DNA of 64,000 nucleotides from Malania oleifera. Its lineage: Eukaryota; Streptophyta; Magnoliopsida; Santalales; Ximeniaceae. Under the pieces are notes generated by a model. That model searched no databases and was not told the DNA's origin. It saw nothing but the letters and a program-made list of their open reading frames with translations. This document shows positions 36,350 to 47,500 of this stretch, piece after piece. Both the position numbers and the translations under genes were made by a program. The stretch covers positions 72,590,597-72,654,596 of the forward strand of contig NC_080419.1 in the NCBI RefSeq assembly GCF_029873635.1. Reading direction: 5' to 3'. Each line of letters begins with the position of its first letter. Position 1 is the stretch's first letter.

Positions 36350-38236
36350 ATGGCCCACCTCCTCCAAATTCAAACTCAACTCATAACCCTCCCCATCCCC
36401 ACCTCCGTTATTCACCCTAACATCATCGCCGTCAAGCTCATCGGCGTCTGCGCCTCCCACGCTAACCTGCGCCACGCCGCCCTCGTCTTCGACACCCTCC
36501 CCACCCCCAACATCTTCACCTACAACACCATCCTCAGAGCCTTCGCCCAAAACAATCACTGGATCCATACACTCCAGTATTTCAACTCCCAGTTGTCATC
36601 GCCCGATGCGCCTGGCCCAGATGAGTACACCTTCACCTCTGTCCTCAAAGCCTGTTCTGGGCTTTCCAGTGCAGTCGACGGCGAGAAAATCCACGGTCTT
36701 GTCGCCAAACTGGGCCTCGAATCGAATGTTTTTGTTCAGAACTCGCTTGTGGATATGTACTTTAAAGTGGGTTCTTTTTTGGTTGCTCAGAAGCTATTTG
36801 ATGAAATGCCGGAAAGAGACGTTGTTTCTTGGAACACATTGGTTTCCGGGCTTTGTTTGTGTGGGCACGTTAATAAGGCTAGACGGGTGTTTGATAGTTT
36901 GGTCGACAAGACTTTGGTTTCCTGGTCGACTATGATCAGCGGGTATGCGAAGTTGGGCAGATTGGAGGATGCTCGGCAGCTTTTTGATGAGATGCCGGAG
37001 AGGAATGTTGTTTGTTGGAATGCAATGATTGCAGGGTATGCCCAGAATGAGAAGTATAGTGAAGCCATTGAACTATTTCGTCGAATGCAACAAATGGGGG
37101 CTGCTGGGCCTAATGATGTTACTCTTACTAGTGTACTCTCCGCCTGTGCACATCTTGGGGCACTTGATCTGGGGAAGTGGATTGATAAATTTATTAGCCG
37201 GCATAGGAAGGAATTGAGTCTTTTCTTGGGAAATGCACTGGCAGACATGTATGCAAAGTGTGGATGCATTTTGGAGGCTAGGCGAATTTTTGACAAGATG
37301 CAGGAGAGAGATGTGATCTCATGGAGTATTATTATTACAGGGTTGGCCATGCATGGGCATGCAAATGAAGCATTTGGTTGCTTCTTTGAGATGCTTAAGT
37401 GCGGATTGAAGCCAAATGAGGTTACTTTCATGGGCTTATTGACAGCTTGTACTCATGCTGGTTTGGTTGACAAAGGGCTCAACTATTTTAACACAATGAA
37501 CAGGGAATATGGAATCAGACCTGCAGTTGAACACTATGGCTGTGTTGTTGATCTTCTAAGCCGTGCTGGCCGCCTTGATGAAGCAGAGAGCCTGATCAAC
37601 TCGATGCCTATGAAGCCTAATGTTGTAGTATGGGGTGCATTGCTTGGGGGTTGCCAGATTTACAAAGATACTTGGAGAGGCGAACGAGTTGTCCATCGTA
37701 TTCTTGAACTCGACTCTGAACACTCTGGAAGCTATGTCTATCTTGCCAAAATCTATACTTCAATGGGCAGATTGGATGAGGCAGCAAGGTGTAGGCTGAG
37801 AATGCAGGATGATGGGGTATTGAGAACTCCTGGCTGCAGTTGGATAGAGGTGGATAACACGGTTTATGAGTTCTTCATGGGTGACAGATCCCACCCCTGG
37901 TCTGATAAGATATACTCTAAAATCAAAGAACTAGGGTTGAAAATGAAGCTAGCTGGATACAAGCCAAATACAGATCTTGTAGTGCATAGCATAGATGAGG
38001 AAGAGAAAGAGGATGCTTTATCAACTCACAGTGAGAAGTTAGCAATTGCATTTGGCATTCTAACCACTCCTGATGGAACAACAATTCGTGTTGTTAAGAA
38101 TCTGCGTGTTTGTGATGACTGTCATGATGCAATAAAAATAATATCTACAATAGTTGAGCGAGAGATTATTGTGCGGGATCGCAGCCGCTTTCATCATTTC
38201 AGAAGTGGTAAATGTTCCTGCAATGACTACTGGTAG
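36350..38236 (+). CDS. Pentatricopeptide repeat protein, PLS-DYW subclass
   Basis: 628 residues from ATG 36350, no intron, no internal stop. PLS-type repeats run through most of the protein, e.g. NIFTYNTILRAFAQNN, DEYTFTSVLKACSGLS, DVVSWNTLVSGLC, ALADMYAKCG and NEVTFMGLLTACTHAGL. E/E+ regions follow (GALLGGCQIYK, TPGCSWIEV, GDRSHP), then a DYW domain with the cytidine-deaminase-like zinc motif HSEKLAIAFG (HxE) and CDDC (CxxC), ending GKCSCNDYW. Proteins of this class edit C to U in chloroplast or mitochondrial transcripts; the target RNA is unknown. The frame stays open back to a TGA at 36275, and residues before the ATG (ALLHQKKAIHLLLKCSD) look PPR-like, so the true N-terminus may be longer. 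An upstream ATG at 36204 is in another frame. Convergent with profilin downstream. Confidence 0.93.
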   Translation: MAHLLQIQTQLITLPIPTSVIHPNIIAVKLIGVCASHANLRHAALVFDTLPTPNIFTYNTILRAFAQNNHWIHTLQYFNSQLSSPDAPGPDEYTFTSVLKACSGLSSAVDGEKIHGLVAKLGLESNVFVQNSLVDMYFKVGSFLVAQKLFDEMPERDVVSWNTLVSGLCLCGHVNKARRVFDSLVDKTLVSWSTMISGYAKLGRLEDARQLFDEMPERNVVCWNAMIAGYAQNEKYSEAIELFRRMQQMGAAGPNDVTLTSVLSACAHLGALDLGKWIDKFISRHRKELSLFLGNALADMYAKCGCILEARRIFDKMQERDVISWSIIITGLAMHGHANEAFGCFFEMLKCGLKPNEVTFMGLLTACTHAGLVDKGLNYFNTMNREYGIRPAVEHYGCVVDLLSRAGRLDEAESLINSMPMKPNVVVWGALLGGCQIYKDTWRGERVVHRILELDSEHSGSYVYLAKIYTSMGRLDEAARCRLRMQDDGVLRTPGCSWIEVDNTVYEFFMGDRSHPWSDKIYSKIKELGLKMKLAGYKPNTDLVVHSIDEEEKEDALSTHSEKLAIAFGILTTPDGTTIRVVKNLRVCDDCHDAIKIISTIVEREIIVRDRSRFHHFRSGKCSCNDYW

Positions 38237-38799
38237 AAAGTGATGGGCAAATAGTGAAATGATTGGTGCAATGAGGACCGGACCGGAGTCCGATGTATAT
38301 ATATACTATGGGGTCGGCAATTGTTTCTTGATTCTGTTGTTCCCTGCCTTTGTTAGAGCATAAGATAATGCTGCATAAGTTGTTTTGATGTGGAGCTTTT
38401 CCATCATGTAGTAAGCGAATTCTGAAGGTACTTGCAGTGACTACCACAGGTCAGCTATATGGTTCTTCCAAATTATTCAAATTTTTCTTTTTTCATATTT
38501 GTACTTCCTGGTGTAAAAGATTAGACCCCCAGGGCCACAGGGGGAACAAATCCCTCGGCGCACACCCCTCCCTGAAAAAATAATAGAATTTAATTTTGAG
38601 TGGTGGGGGCATTGTATTGACGATCTTACCAAAAACAGAGACTAAAATCAATGGTTAAGTGACTTCTATTGTGGAAAAGGTTTTCTTATGATCTAAGTAA
38701 CTTCTCCTATATATTATTTAAATTGTCTCCAAACACCTTGAGGGTGTTTTTGCTTTGCTAATGTCTATAATTCAATATACAGGTTGACTGTTGCAATTC

Positions 38800-39180
38800 A
38801 AAATTACGGGAGAGTATTGAGAACTGCTTTAGTTGGATAGAGGTGGAGGACATGGTTCACAACTTCAACAGGTTGTGTTTGAGGTGCAGGTGGCACAATC
38901 AGTCTGAGAAGATGCCCCCACTTACTATAGTTTTGGGATTGAAAATGATACCAGCTAGTTACAAATAACAGATCTTGTGGCTGATAGTACAGAGATCAAA
39001 GAGCAGTAGGCCTTTATCCACTAACAGTTCCATCATGTTGGCAGCTGCATTTGCCCCTTGACAGTATTAGTGAGGGATCATAGGTTCTCGTGTGAGAAAT
39101 TGCAAGCTTTTTGTTGTTAGAGAGGAGGGAATTGTACAGTGGCTATAAGCACTTTTCATCATCTTAAAAGCAGAGATATC
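38800..39180 (+). pseudogene. Decayed tandem duplicate of the PPR gene 3' end (E/DYW region)
   Basis: Nucleotides match 37812-38215 of the upstream gene: TATTGAGAACT, TTGGATAGAGGTGGA, CAGTCTGAGAAGATG, GGGATTGAAAATGA, CAGATCTTGTGG, then GAGGGAATTGTAC and TTTTCATCATCTTA. The match starts at the PG-box (LRTPGCSWIEV in the intact gene) and ends just before the DYW tail. Stops and deletions remove any frame. It lies about 560 bp past the intact stop codon in the same orientation, so it is a tandem partial duplication. Confidence 0.8.
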
Positions 39181-39402
39181 CTTTTAAAAAGTAGAAGTAG
39201 CAAGTGAAATAGCAAATAGATTGAGAACCGAGGTGCTGTGTAGAGGAGCTGGTTATTTCTCAATTCCATTGGGACCAGCAGTGTGTCCTCATGTCTCCTC
39301 GTGCTACTCAAAGATCATCAAATGGTGTTTGTTAGTATTGAGGCATTGAATTGATCTGAGAGTGAGAGAGACTGTGTGTTTGTTTGCGCATTGTGGCACT
39401 TG

Positions 39403-39436
39403 CGTGCCCGTGCCTGTGCCTGTGCCTGTGCCTGCA
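39403..39436. repeat. Hexanucleotide (TGCCTG)n repeat
   Basis: Five to six units of TGCCTG/TGCCCG. Too short and too isolated to be coding. Confidence 0.85.
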
Positions 39437-40379
39437 GCTTTCTGACAGCATTAGACCAACTCCAGGGCTCCCCATTCTTTGAGACCCATTTTTCGTCTCA
39501 GAAGTTATAGGCTGTTCACGGTACCCACCACAGTAATTTGAAAGAGGCTTGCCAAAGAAACAAGTGCTGCTCTCACTAACCAGATTTATCATATGCCTAT
39601 CTGATTTGGCTTATTAATGACAGCATTGGAGCAATTGCAAGAGCATGACTTATAATGCAGTACTTCAATTTGGTAAGTGAGAGTTATTCATGGAATTGGA
39701 ATGCAAGTAGTGAAAACTTGAATCATCTTGAGCATCAAAAATGCTTAATGATTGAGGGAACGGGAAATGCAAGCCATAAAGACCATTGAATTTGATCATG
39801 GGTAAGAAAAGATAGAAGGGTGTGAAGGTTCAGAAGAAAACCACAATCAAGGTAACATCTGGTAGAATCGTAAATGTATATTTTCAGTCAAGGGCCATCA
39901 TATTGTCCAGGCGTTTTAGCTACAAGGATATGATTGAGACTTCGAAAAAGAGATCTTTGCAGTACTTTGGGACTTTGCTTTTGACTTTTAGTGGTGGCTC
40001 AAGAAATGCTAGCTTCCTCGCTCCATAATTTCCGAGTTCATGCATTATGAGCAGCCAAACTAGCTTTATTTTGTATCTATAGGCAGTTTGGTACCAACTC
40101 CATAATTATAAAATATAAAAAGCCAGGAAAACATGCTCCACTGGAATTTTGAAATCGGTTTTTTGTTTCCTTTAAAAAATTACATATCTGCCCATAAATT
40201 GATCCAAGATAATCAAAAGCAGTGAGGCAAGCAGCCGAGCAACCGATCAACCCAAACTTGTTTTCCTTTCTGATACGGCTAACTGAATTATATACTTATC
40301 ATCCGCAAATATCATCTTCAAGTTCTTCAGTGAGGAGGACTGAATTCTGTAAATTCTGTTTAACCAAGAGGTTTCTTAT

Positions 40380-41076
40380 GAACATGTGCCAAAATTATGT
40401 AAATTCTGTAATATGCTTGATCATGCAGAAGTGAATTGTAAAAACAAGAAAGAAATTGAGCAGAGGAAAGGAAAAAAGAGGAAAGATCCTGATACAACTA
40501 AAGAGCCATTGGTTGCCAGGATTCTTGTAAGACCAGTGACAAGATTGCTGAGCAGAGTAACACTGCAGGGCCCATTGATGCAGTTAAGATTGGTGCTTCT
40601 TCTTCCATGCAAGGGGGGAGAGAACCTGAAGTATGTAGGGGAATAGGTAACGCTTCCCATGCTGATTTGGTTAAAACTGGAAAATGCATCGACAATGGAA
40701 CTGCCCCTCTTGGGCCTTCAGTCAATGGCATTTCCTATGAGAGTGCTTTGGTACAAGATAAGGAGTTCCAAAATGTGACAAGAAAGAAATGGAACAAGGG
40801 ATCTAGGCCTCCTTGAGCTCTTTTGATCTTGCGTTCTCTTTGTGGTCTGGGTATGCCCAATTTTGTTTGTACCTGCTTTCTAGGTTTTCCCTAGTTTTGT
40901 TGCTACTTTGATTGTATGCGCTGTTCCCTGGGTATGCCCAAGTTCGATTGTATTTGTTTTCTAGGTCTTTCCTAGTTGTGTTTGGGAGCTTTGGCATCCC
41001 TTCTCGGTGTATGTGTCAGTTTTATCTGTACATATCCCTTTGATCAATATACATTTACCCTTTTGATAAAAAAAAT
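40380..41076 (+). mobile_element. L1-type LINE remnant with zinc knuckle and 3' tail
   Basis: CKFCNMLDHAEVNC (near 40400) is a CCHC knuckle of the LINE ORF1 type, followed by a lysine-rich stretch. Only about 400 bp further the sequence is a 3' untranslated region ending CAATATACATTTACCC, then TTTTGATAAAAAAAAT, the typical tail of plant L1 elements. The polymerase ORF is missing, so the copy is internally deleted. An 81-bp imperfect duplication (CTGGGTATGCCCAA at 40847 and 40928) lies in the tail. 39190-40380 between this and the PPR copy shows no recognisable gene. Confidence 0.55.
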
Positions 41077-41416
41077 AAAGATAAACGATGTCATGGAAAT
41101 TTAACAGAAGTAGTCATCATTCAAAAAAGTACCAATGTCACTCCATTATAGATAAATGTCTTTTACTAAGATCAACACAATCCCTTTCTGCCAAGATACA
41201 AAGGCATATATTTCATACAAGGAAGCAACCATATGTCTTCAGTTTCCACATAGCAAACAACTTCATTCTCAAGCGGAGTTGTCCATGACTTCAAACTATG
41301 CAAATACAATTATACTGCAACAATTCCAACTCCATGTAGGTAGGTAGGTGCAAGCTCCCATAAAAGTAAGAAGAATTTCCAACCAGACAATGAAAAAGGC
41401 AGACATACCAAACCAA

Positions 41417-41551
41417 CTAGAGACCCTGGTCAATGAGATAGTCACCAAGCCTTTCAACAATCATGTTGCACTGACCAGGAGTGAGAGGCTCCTCATATAT
41501 GCCAATGATCAAAGCCTGATTAGTTTTCTTGATGGTAACACCCCCAGAACC
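41417..41551 (-). CDS. PRF: Profilin exon 3 (C-terminal 44 residues and stop)
   Basis: Follows acceptor TTTTTCAG. Encodes [17 protein letters not shown] through GDYLIDQGL and TAG at 41419-41417. Phase 0 start. Confidence 0.95.
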   Translation of the reverse strand, partial: GSGGVTIKKTNQALIIGIYEEPLTPGQCNMIVERLGDYLIDQGL

Positions 41552-44500
41552 CTGAAAAAGATGTCACATGAAATCATGAGGAATTGAGGAACTCATGAAG
41601 CAGAAGGGCATCACAATAATACTTAGAAAACTCATTTGGCAAGTTAGAATAGAATGGATTGGGAGTGGAATAAAATGAAATATTATATCTCAAATAAATA
41701 AAAATACAAAAACCAATTCCGTCCATTTCATTCTTGTGTACCCAACTAGGTTATGTTTGATACACAAAATGGAAGTGAGAATAGAATAGCCAAGAGATAA
41801 AAAAGCTTCTTTTTTTTTTTCACCTGTTTTAAAGGTGGCGTTTTAAGACAAGACGATGCAAAGGTTTGTATTATCACAAATTATATGAAAAAACCCAAGG
41901 ATCAAGTATCCCCAAATCTCACCATGTAAGTGTCTATTCCTACCTAATTCCATTTGGAAACCAAATGTAATGTTAATACGTTACAACAACACATTAATCT
42001 GTTGATTCAATTCTGCACTAGAGTGGATAATTCACAGTAAAGAGAGCCCTTTGTAAGCTATTTTATTTCTTTGACTAGAAATGGAAGAAAGACAATGGGC
42101 AATATTGACACAACTTTAGTATTTCACAAATAAATTTCAACGATATTTATGCTTAGTATTCCAGACTGCAGCAAACAGTACCATCCCAAAAGTTATGTTA
42201 AGAAGTTGAAAATACATACTTTGCTAAGAATTTATTGCAACGAAACTTTCATGATTCAAAACACAGCTAAAGAAGGTAAGAATTGAGGCTACAGATAATT
42301 GCAGATGTTTGAGCAATCAGAAACTCAGAATTAATGATGAGGACAACACAGAAATGAGGATATCTTTTATGCATAACACTAGATACAGCAGTAAATATTG
42401 CACAAAAGGAATAATTTACCCAACCCCAGATAAGATGTTTAAGACCTTGTTGAATTAAACTAAGCTTACATGTCATCTGCAAAATCAACACTTCTTCTAA
42501 CCATCAATTACACAACAGCAAGGGGGAAATGGAACAAACATCATTAATAACAACAATTACTTCTTTTCATTGCCAATGAATGAACTGTGGTGACGGTTCA
42601 ACGATCCAAGGTATCCAGACACTAGGTTGGTTCCACTCAATATTAGCGAAGCAGCACTATATGATGTATGAAGTTATATGAGCATACATATGGATGAAAA
42701 ATTGTTGTAAAAAAGAACAGGTTGCGAAGTCATCACCTTCTTTCCTCGTATGACCGCCCCTGGTTCACCTTGGATTACCATGTACTTTGTATTGCCAAGG
42801 TATAAGCCAGTTGGTGCAAGATGTCCCGGTTCAGAAAAATCAGTCATAACCCCCGTTATTTCTTCAGTCTTTAACTGCAGGACCATAAAAATAGCAACAA
42901 TGAATAAACTTTCAATGAAAAGTAAGATAGTACAAAAATATGACAGCACTAAAAGAATCATTTTACAACTACGTAAAAGTCGACGGATTATATCCCAAAT
43001 AGGTAAGCCCTAAAATAAGGATCCAGAAAAAAAAAAAAAAAAAGTACCCAAAAAAAATAAGAATTACAATTCGCCATACAATCCTCTCTAGAGTTGTTCC
43101 AAATAAAAGTCACAATATGCGATGATACTCATTTCATGTTTACTCGCACAAACACAAATACTTGAGCAGATGCATGTCCATAAATACATTGCAGCACCCA
43201 TTTTGGGAAATAATTACTGCAAGAATAGAAGTTAATGATAGCATGCTAGAATGACAATAAAACAATGTTTGAATCCTGTTACGATAAGTTGCAAGTTGAA
43301 ACTTTTCAAACCATCCTTCAAGGTTTGGAACCATACATTTGAACACTAAATGATCTAGACAAGAAATTAGAGAGAAGCAGTAATCTATCTGTGCACCACT
43401 CCAGAGTCCATCCTACCAAAAAAGCTCCACTAATTTTGAATGATGAAACCATACCCTCAGTAATTTTTAAAAAATATTCAAGATGATAATTTTTACAATC
43501 ATGAACAGCATCATACAGAATTTTCATTACAACTTGTGCTTCATCTTGAGCAAAGATAAATGACAAAACAGATAACAAATATCATTATATGAATGCAATT
43601 GATGCACTGTACAGTGTCTACATCAGAACTCCATGTCCGATCAACTTGGCCTATAATACTACAATTATATCCTAAAAAGTGTCCACACTCAAGAAAAACA
43701 TCAATAAAGTTTCCTTTCTCATACAAATTTATTCCATTATACATGTATTAATTGTTCAATGAAAATAACAGAAGATTCTTGCTATGTAATTTTTATCGCA
43801 ATATGTATCAATGACATATAGCCATGCCAAGGGATCATCTAAAGATATCATACTAATAATATGTGGTTCATTAATTTATAATAAATTGATACAGATTAAG
43901 CCAGTATTAACCTCCTGTCCTGACCTAGCTTGAGCAGGGAAAAGTTACAAATAAAAAATAAAAAACCCAGAGTAGAGCTTGGTTGGGAAACTAAGCACAC
44001 TTTTCTTTTTATTGGAACCAAGCAAATAGTTTGAAATGGGCTACAAGAAGATAAATTTATTCTTAGGGTTGTGCTTTGTTGGAAATGTGACTCATATTCG
44101 GAGCGGATCACATGTACCAAAGAAAGCTACATGAAGCGAGGGGCAATTGCATGAGAGGAGTCTGCAGCACTGAGGGCAAACCGTCGCCTGATTGGGCCAA
44201 ATCGTCTATGGTTTCAGGCAGTACGCAGGAGGTTATTTTTTCAGCACCAAACAGTTGACTGTTTGCCCTAAACAGTTGACTGTTTCAGTCGGCGCACATC
44301 ACGTATTTTGAATTCGAGGGCTTGTAGATTGGGCTTATCTGGAGGATTTTCCTTCGGGGATCACTATAGATATAGTTTAGGTGTTCTAGAACTCTTATAT
44401 AGGCATTGGGTTCATACTTAAACACTATTGTAACCCAAAGATGTAAGCTTTGACATTGTTCATAGTGAAAACCGAAGTGCTGCTCCCGTGTATGTCGGCT

Positions 44501-47500
44501 ATTACTGAACCACGTATATCTTGTGCGTTCTAGTTGTGTTTTTCTTGTCCTTATTATTGTTTGATTGCTTCTTTAGTATATTTCACCATTAAGTGTTTGC
44601 ATTAGTGAGTGTTGAGTGATTCATGATTGATTGTGTGCTTCCGCTGCGTGTGTTCAAGTCGGACAAAAAAACCAACAAGTGGTATCAGAGCTTCAGGTTC
44701 TACAACAGCTGGGGTCTCTTCGATGAAGTTTGATGTGAACAAGTTCGATAGAACGGGTAATTTCGGGCTTTCGCAACAAAGAGTGAAAGATCTTCTAGTG
44801 CAACAAGGGATGGTGAAGGCTTTGTACAGAAAGAAGTCGAACGACATGAACTAGGCAAGTTGGAAGGAGCATGAAGCAAAGGAGACTTCCACGATCTGAC
44901 ATTGTCTGGCTAATGACGCTATGTACAACATCATGGATGAAGAATCGCCAGCTGTGATATGGTTGAAGCTTGAAAGTCAGTACATGTCCAAGTCGCTTAC
45001 GAACAGGCTATATCTTAAGCAAAAGCTTTATGGGCTTAAGATGGCGGAGGGTTTGGATCTTTCTCAGCACATCAACACTTTCAATCAGATCATTAGCGAT
45101 CTGAAGCGCGTCAATGTGAGGTTCGAGGAAGAGGATAAGACATTAATGCTACTAAATTCCCTACCGACATCTCCGACAAACGAAAACCTAATTGCGACTC
45201 TAACTTGGGGAAAGGAAACTTCTTTATGGATAAGTAGTAGTTCGTTGGAGTTGGGGATATTATCACAAGTGCGTTTAGAAATTCCACCAAAAAAGAAGGC
45301 CAGGCGACGAGGGTCACCCATGCTTACGGAAAGAGGGATAAGGACATTAATGCTACTCTAAATTTCACCTACCAACGTCTATGAACATACGAAAACCCGA
45401 TTACGAGCTCTAACTTGGGGAAAAGGAAACGGTGGAGTTGGAAGGAATATCACAAGTGCCTTGTAGGATCCACACCCAAGGAAGAAAGGCCAAGCAACGA
45501 AGGGGATCACATGATGAAGGGCTCGTGCAAAGGGAAAATTAGGATCGTGGGAGGATGAGATGCTCTCGTTTCTCAGGTAAATAGAATGAGTTCGCGGTTC
45601 TTGGAATTTTGGTACCTCTGAATGTTCATATCATATGACTCCAAAATAAGAATGGATTACTACGTAAAGACCAAGGTTTTTTAAATAACGGCCGTTACGT
45701 TAGCGTAACGGACCCGATACGTAACGGAAAATCAGAGGGCCCCGAAACCGATACGGGCCGCGTTAGCGCGGTTCGGGACAAAATTTCCACGGCTCCGTAA
45801 CGGCCGTTACGGAAGGCGAACGTGAACGGCACGTAACGAGCCGGAATACGCAACGGTACATGTCGTAACGTCCGTTTAACGGACCGTTACTATGGGCCGA
45901 CCGCGAAACAGGTAAGCGGTAGCATAATTCAGTGCTTAAAGGAAAAGCCTAAGGCAGCAAACGTGCTTTCAAAAGATACAAAACAAAGTCCCACACCCAT
46001 CCTTGCCATTAAAGGCTCTAAAAAGGAAAGTCAAAATGACCTTAGAAATTTGTGGGCCTTCGGCAATAAGAAGGCTCGAGGCTAACCGAGCAGACAACTA
46101 CTCAGAATTGCAGACTAATGCAGTTCCAGAGACTTCCCAGTTCCAGCAAAATTGGCGAGTCACCGGCGACGTGAAAAAAAGGTCTTGCAGAGCTCCACGC
46201 CAGTCATCCAGTCGGCACCTTCCTCCGCCAGACGTCGCAGTTCTGCACCAGCCAGCCTCTCGAGTTCAGTCATTTCGGAAGATCGGAGCATGGAGTAGTC
46301 ATTCTCGGCTCGCGCTTTTGCTTCGCCTCCTCGATCGTTCGGGCTCATCTGAAGTCCCTCGAAATACCTCCTCTCTCATCGGTCTGACTCTGATCTTGTG
46401 TACAGAGCCTCAGCGTATGAGAAACTCTAACACCCACAGCACTTTTTTCATTATGTTTTTGTTTTTTAAATTATATTTTGATTGCACCACAGGCCACAAG
46501 GCCCTTTTCAGTCTTTCATTCTGTTTATTTTTTGTAAAATTATTTGTTGTAAGAATAGGTTTGTTAAATTTGAAATTAAAAAAAAAAGTAATTAAATAGA
46601 GTTAAAAATTTAGAAATATTAATAATTATGTAAAATAAAATTTTCTTAATTTATAAATAATTTTAAGTGTATTATATTTGAAAAAGATAATTATGAAAAT
46701 TAATTCATGACCTAGCAAGCAATATAATATTATTATAATTAATATTTGATTAAGGTCGTCAATAATTATATATTTTACTGCAATAATACAATTAGAAATG
46801 AGCAGTCGTTTTTTATAATATATTTGAATATCAATAATTCCCATACTGCATTCACCATCTAAACAAAGCATAAAATAATGTATGTACACAAGACATCCCA
46901 TTTTTGTGATGGCATTTTATATTATCTAGGCTTAATTGAGCTCTTTTTTCACATTCTTAAAGAATTCCAAGGAATAATATGCACAATGTATTAATAATAG
47001 TCTTAGGAAGTTGCCAAACTTATAGGAAAATAAAATAATTCATGGCCCAATTGGCTAATTCATGAACTATTTATGTCAAGTGGAAAAGTGGTCATTTTGA
47101 TAAAAGAGATATCTTATTCACTCCCTATCTCTTGAAAAAAAATATTAAATAATATTTCATATTATTAAAAGAAAAAAAATAATGTTAAAAATAACTCTGT
47201 CACCCATTTTATGTTACAATGTGTATCTAGCTGCCATTTCTTGAGTAGGTTGACCCTGTTTATTAAAGATTTTAAAGTTTTTAAAAACATTATTGTGGAC
47301 CTTTAAATTAATAGGTTAAATAAAGGTTTACAATCCATGTATGTTTTTAGTTATCAATAAAAGGACATCAATAAACAACTTAATAAAAAAAAAATTAATT
47401 CTAATGATAATACATTAATAAATTTGATCGTTAAATAACTAATTACTACTATAGAATTGTAGAAAAATTTTAATTTTATCCAGTGATACTGAGAAAATGT

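Noticed and set aside
36787-37431. Long minus-strand frame over the PPR gene
   Set aside because: Antisense shadow of the repeat-rich PPR coding sequence.
40803-40997. Minus-strand frame with repeated NWAYP-like peptides
   Set aside because: It arises from the 81-bp duplication in the LINE 3' tail. There is no start context, and the L1 evidence is on the plus strand.
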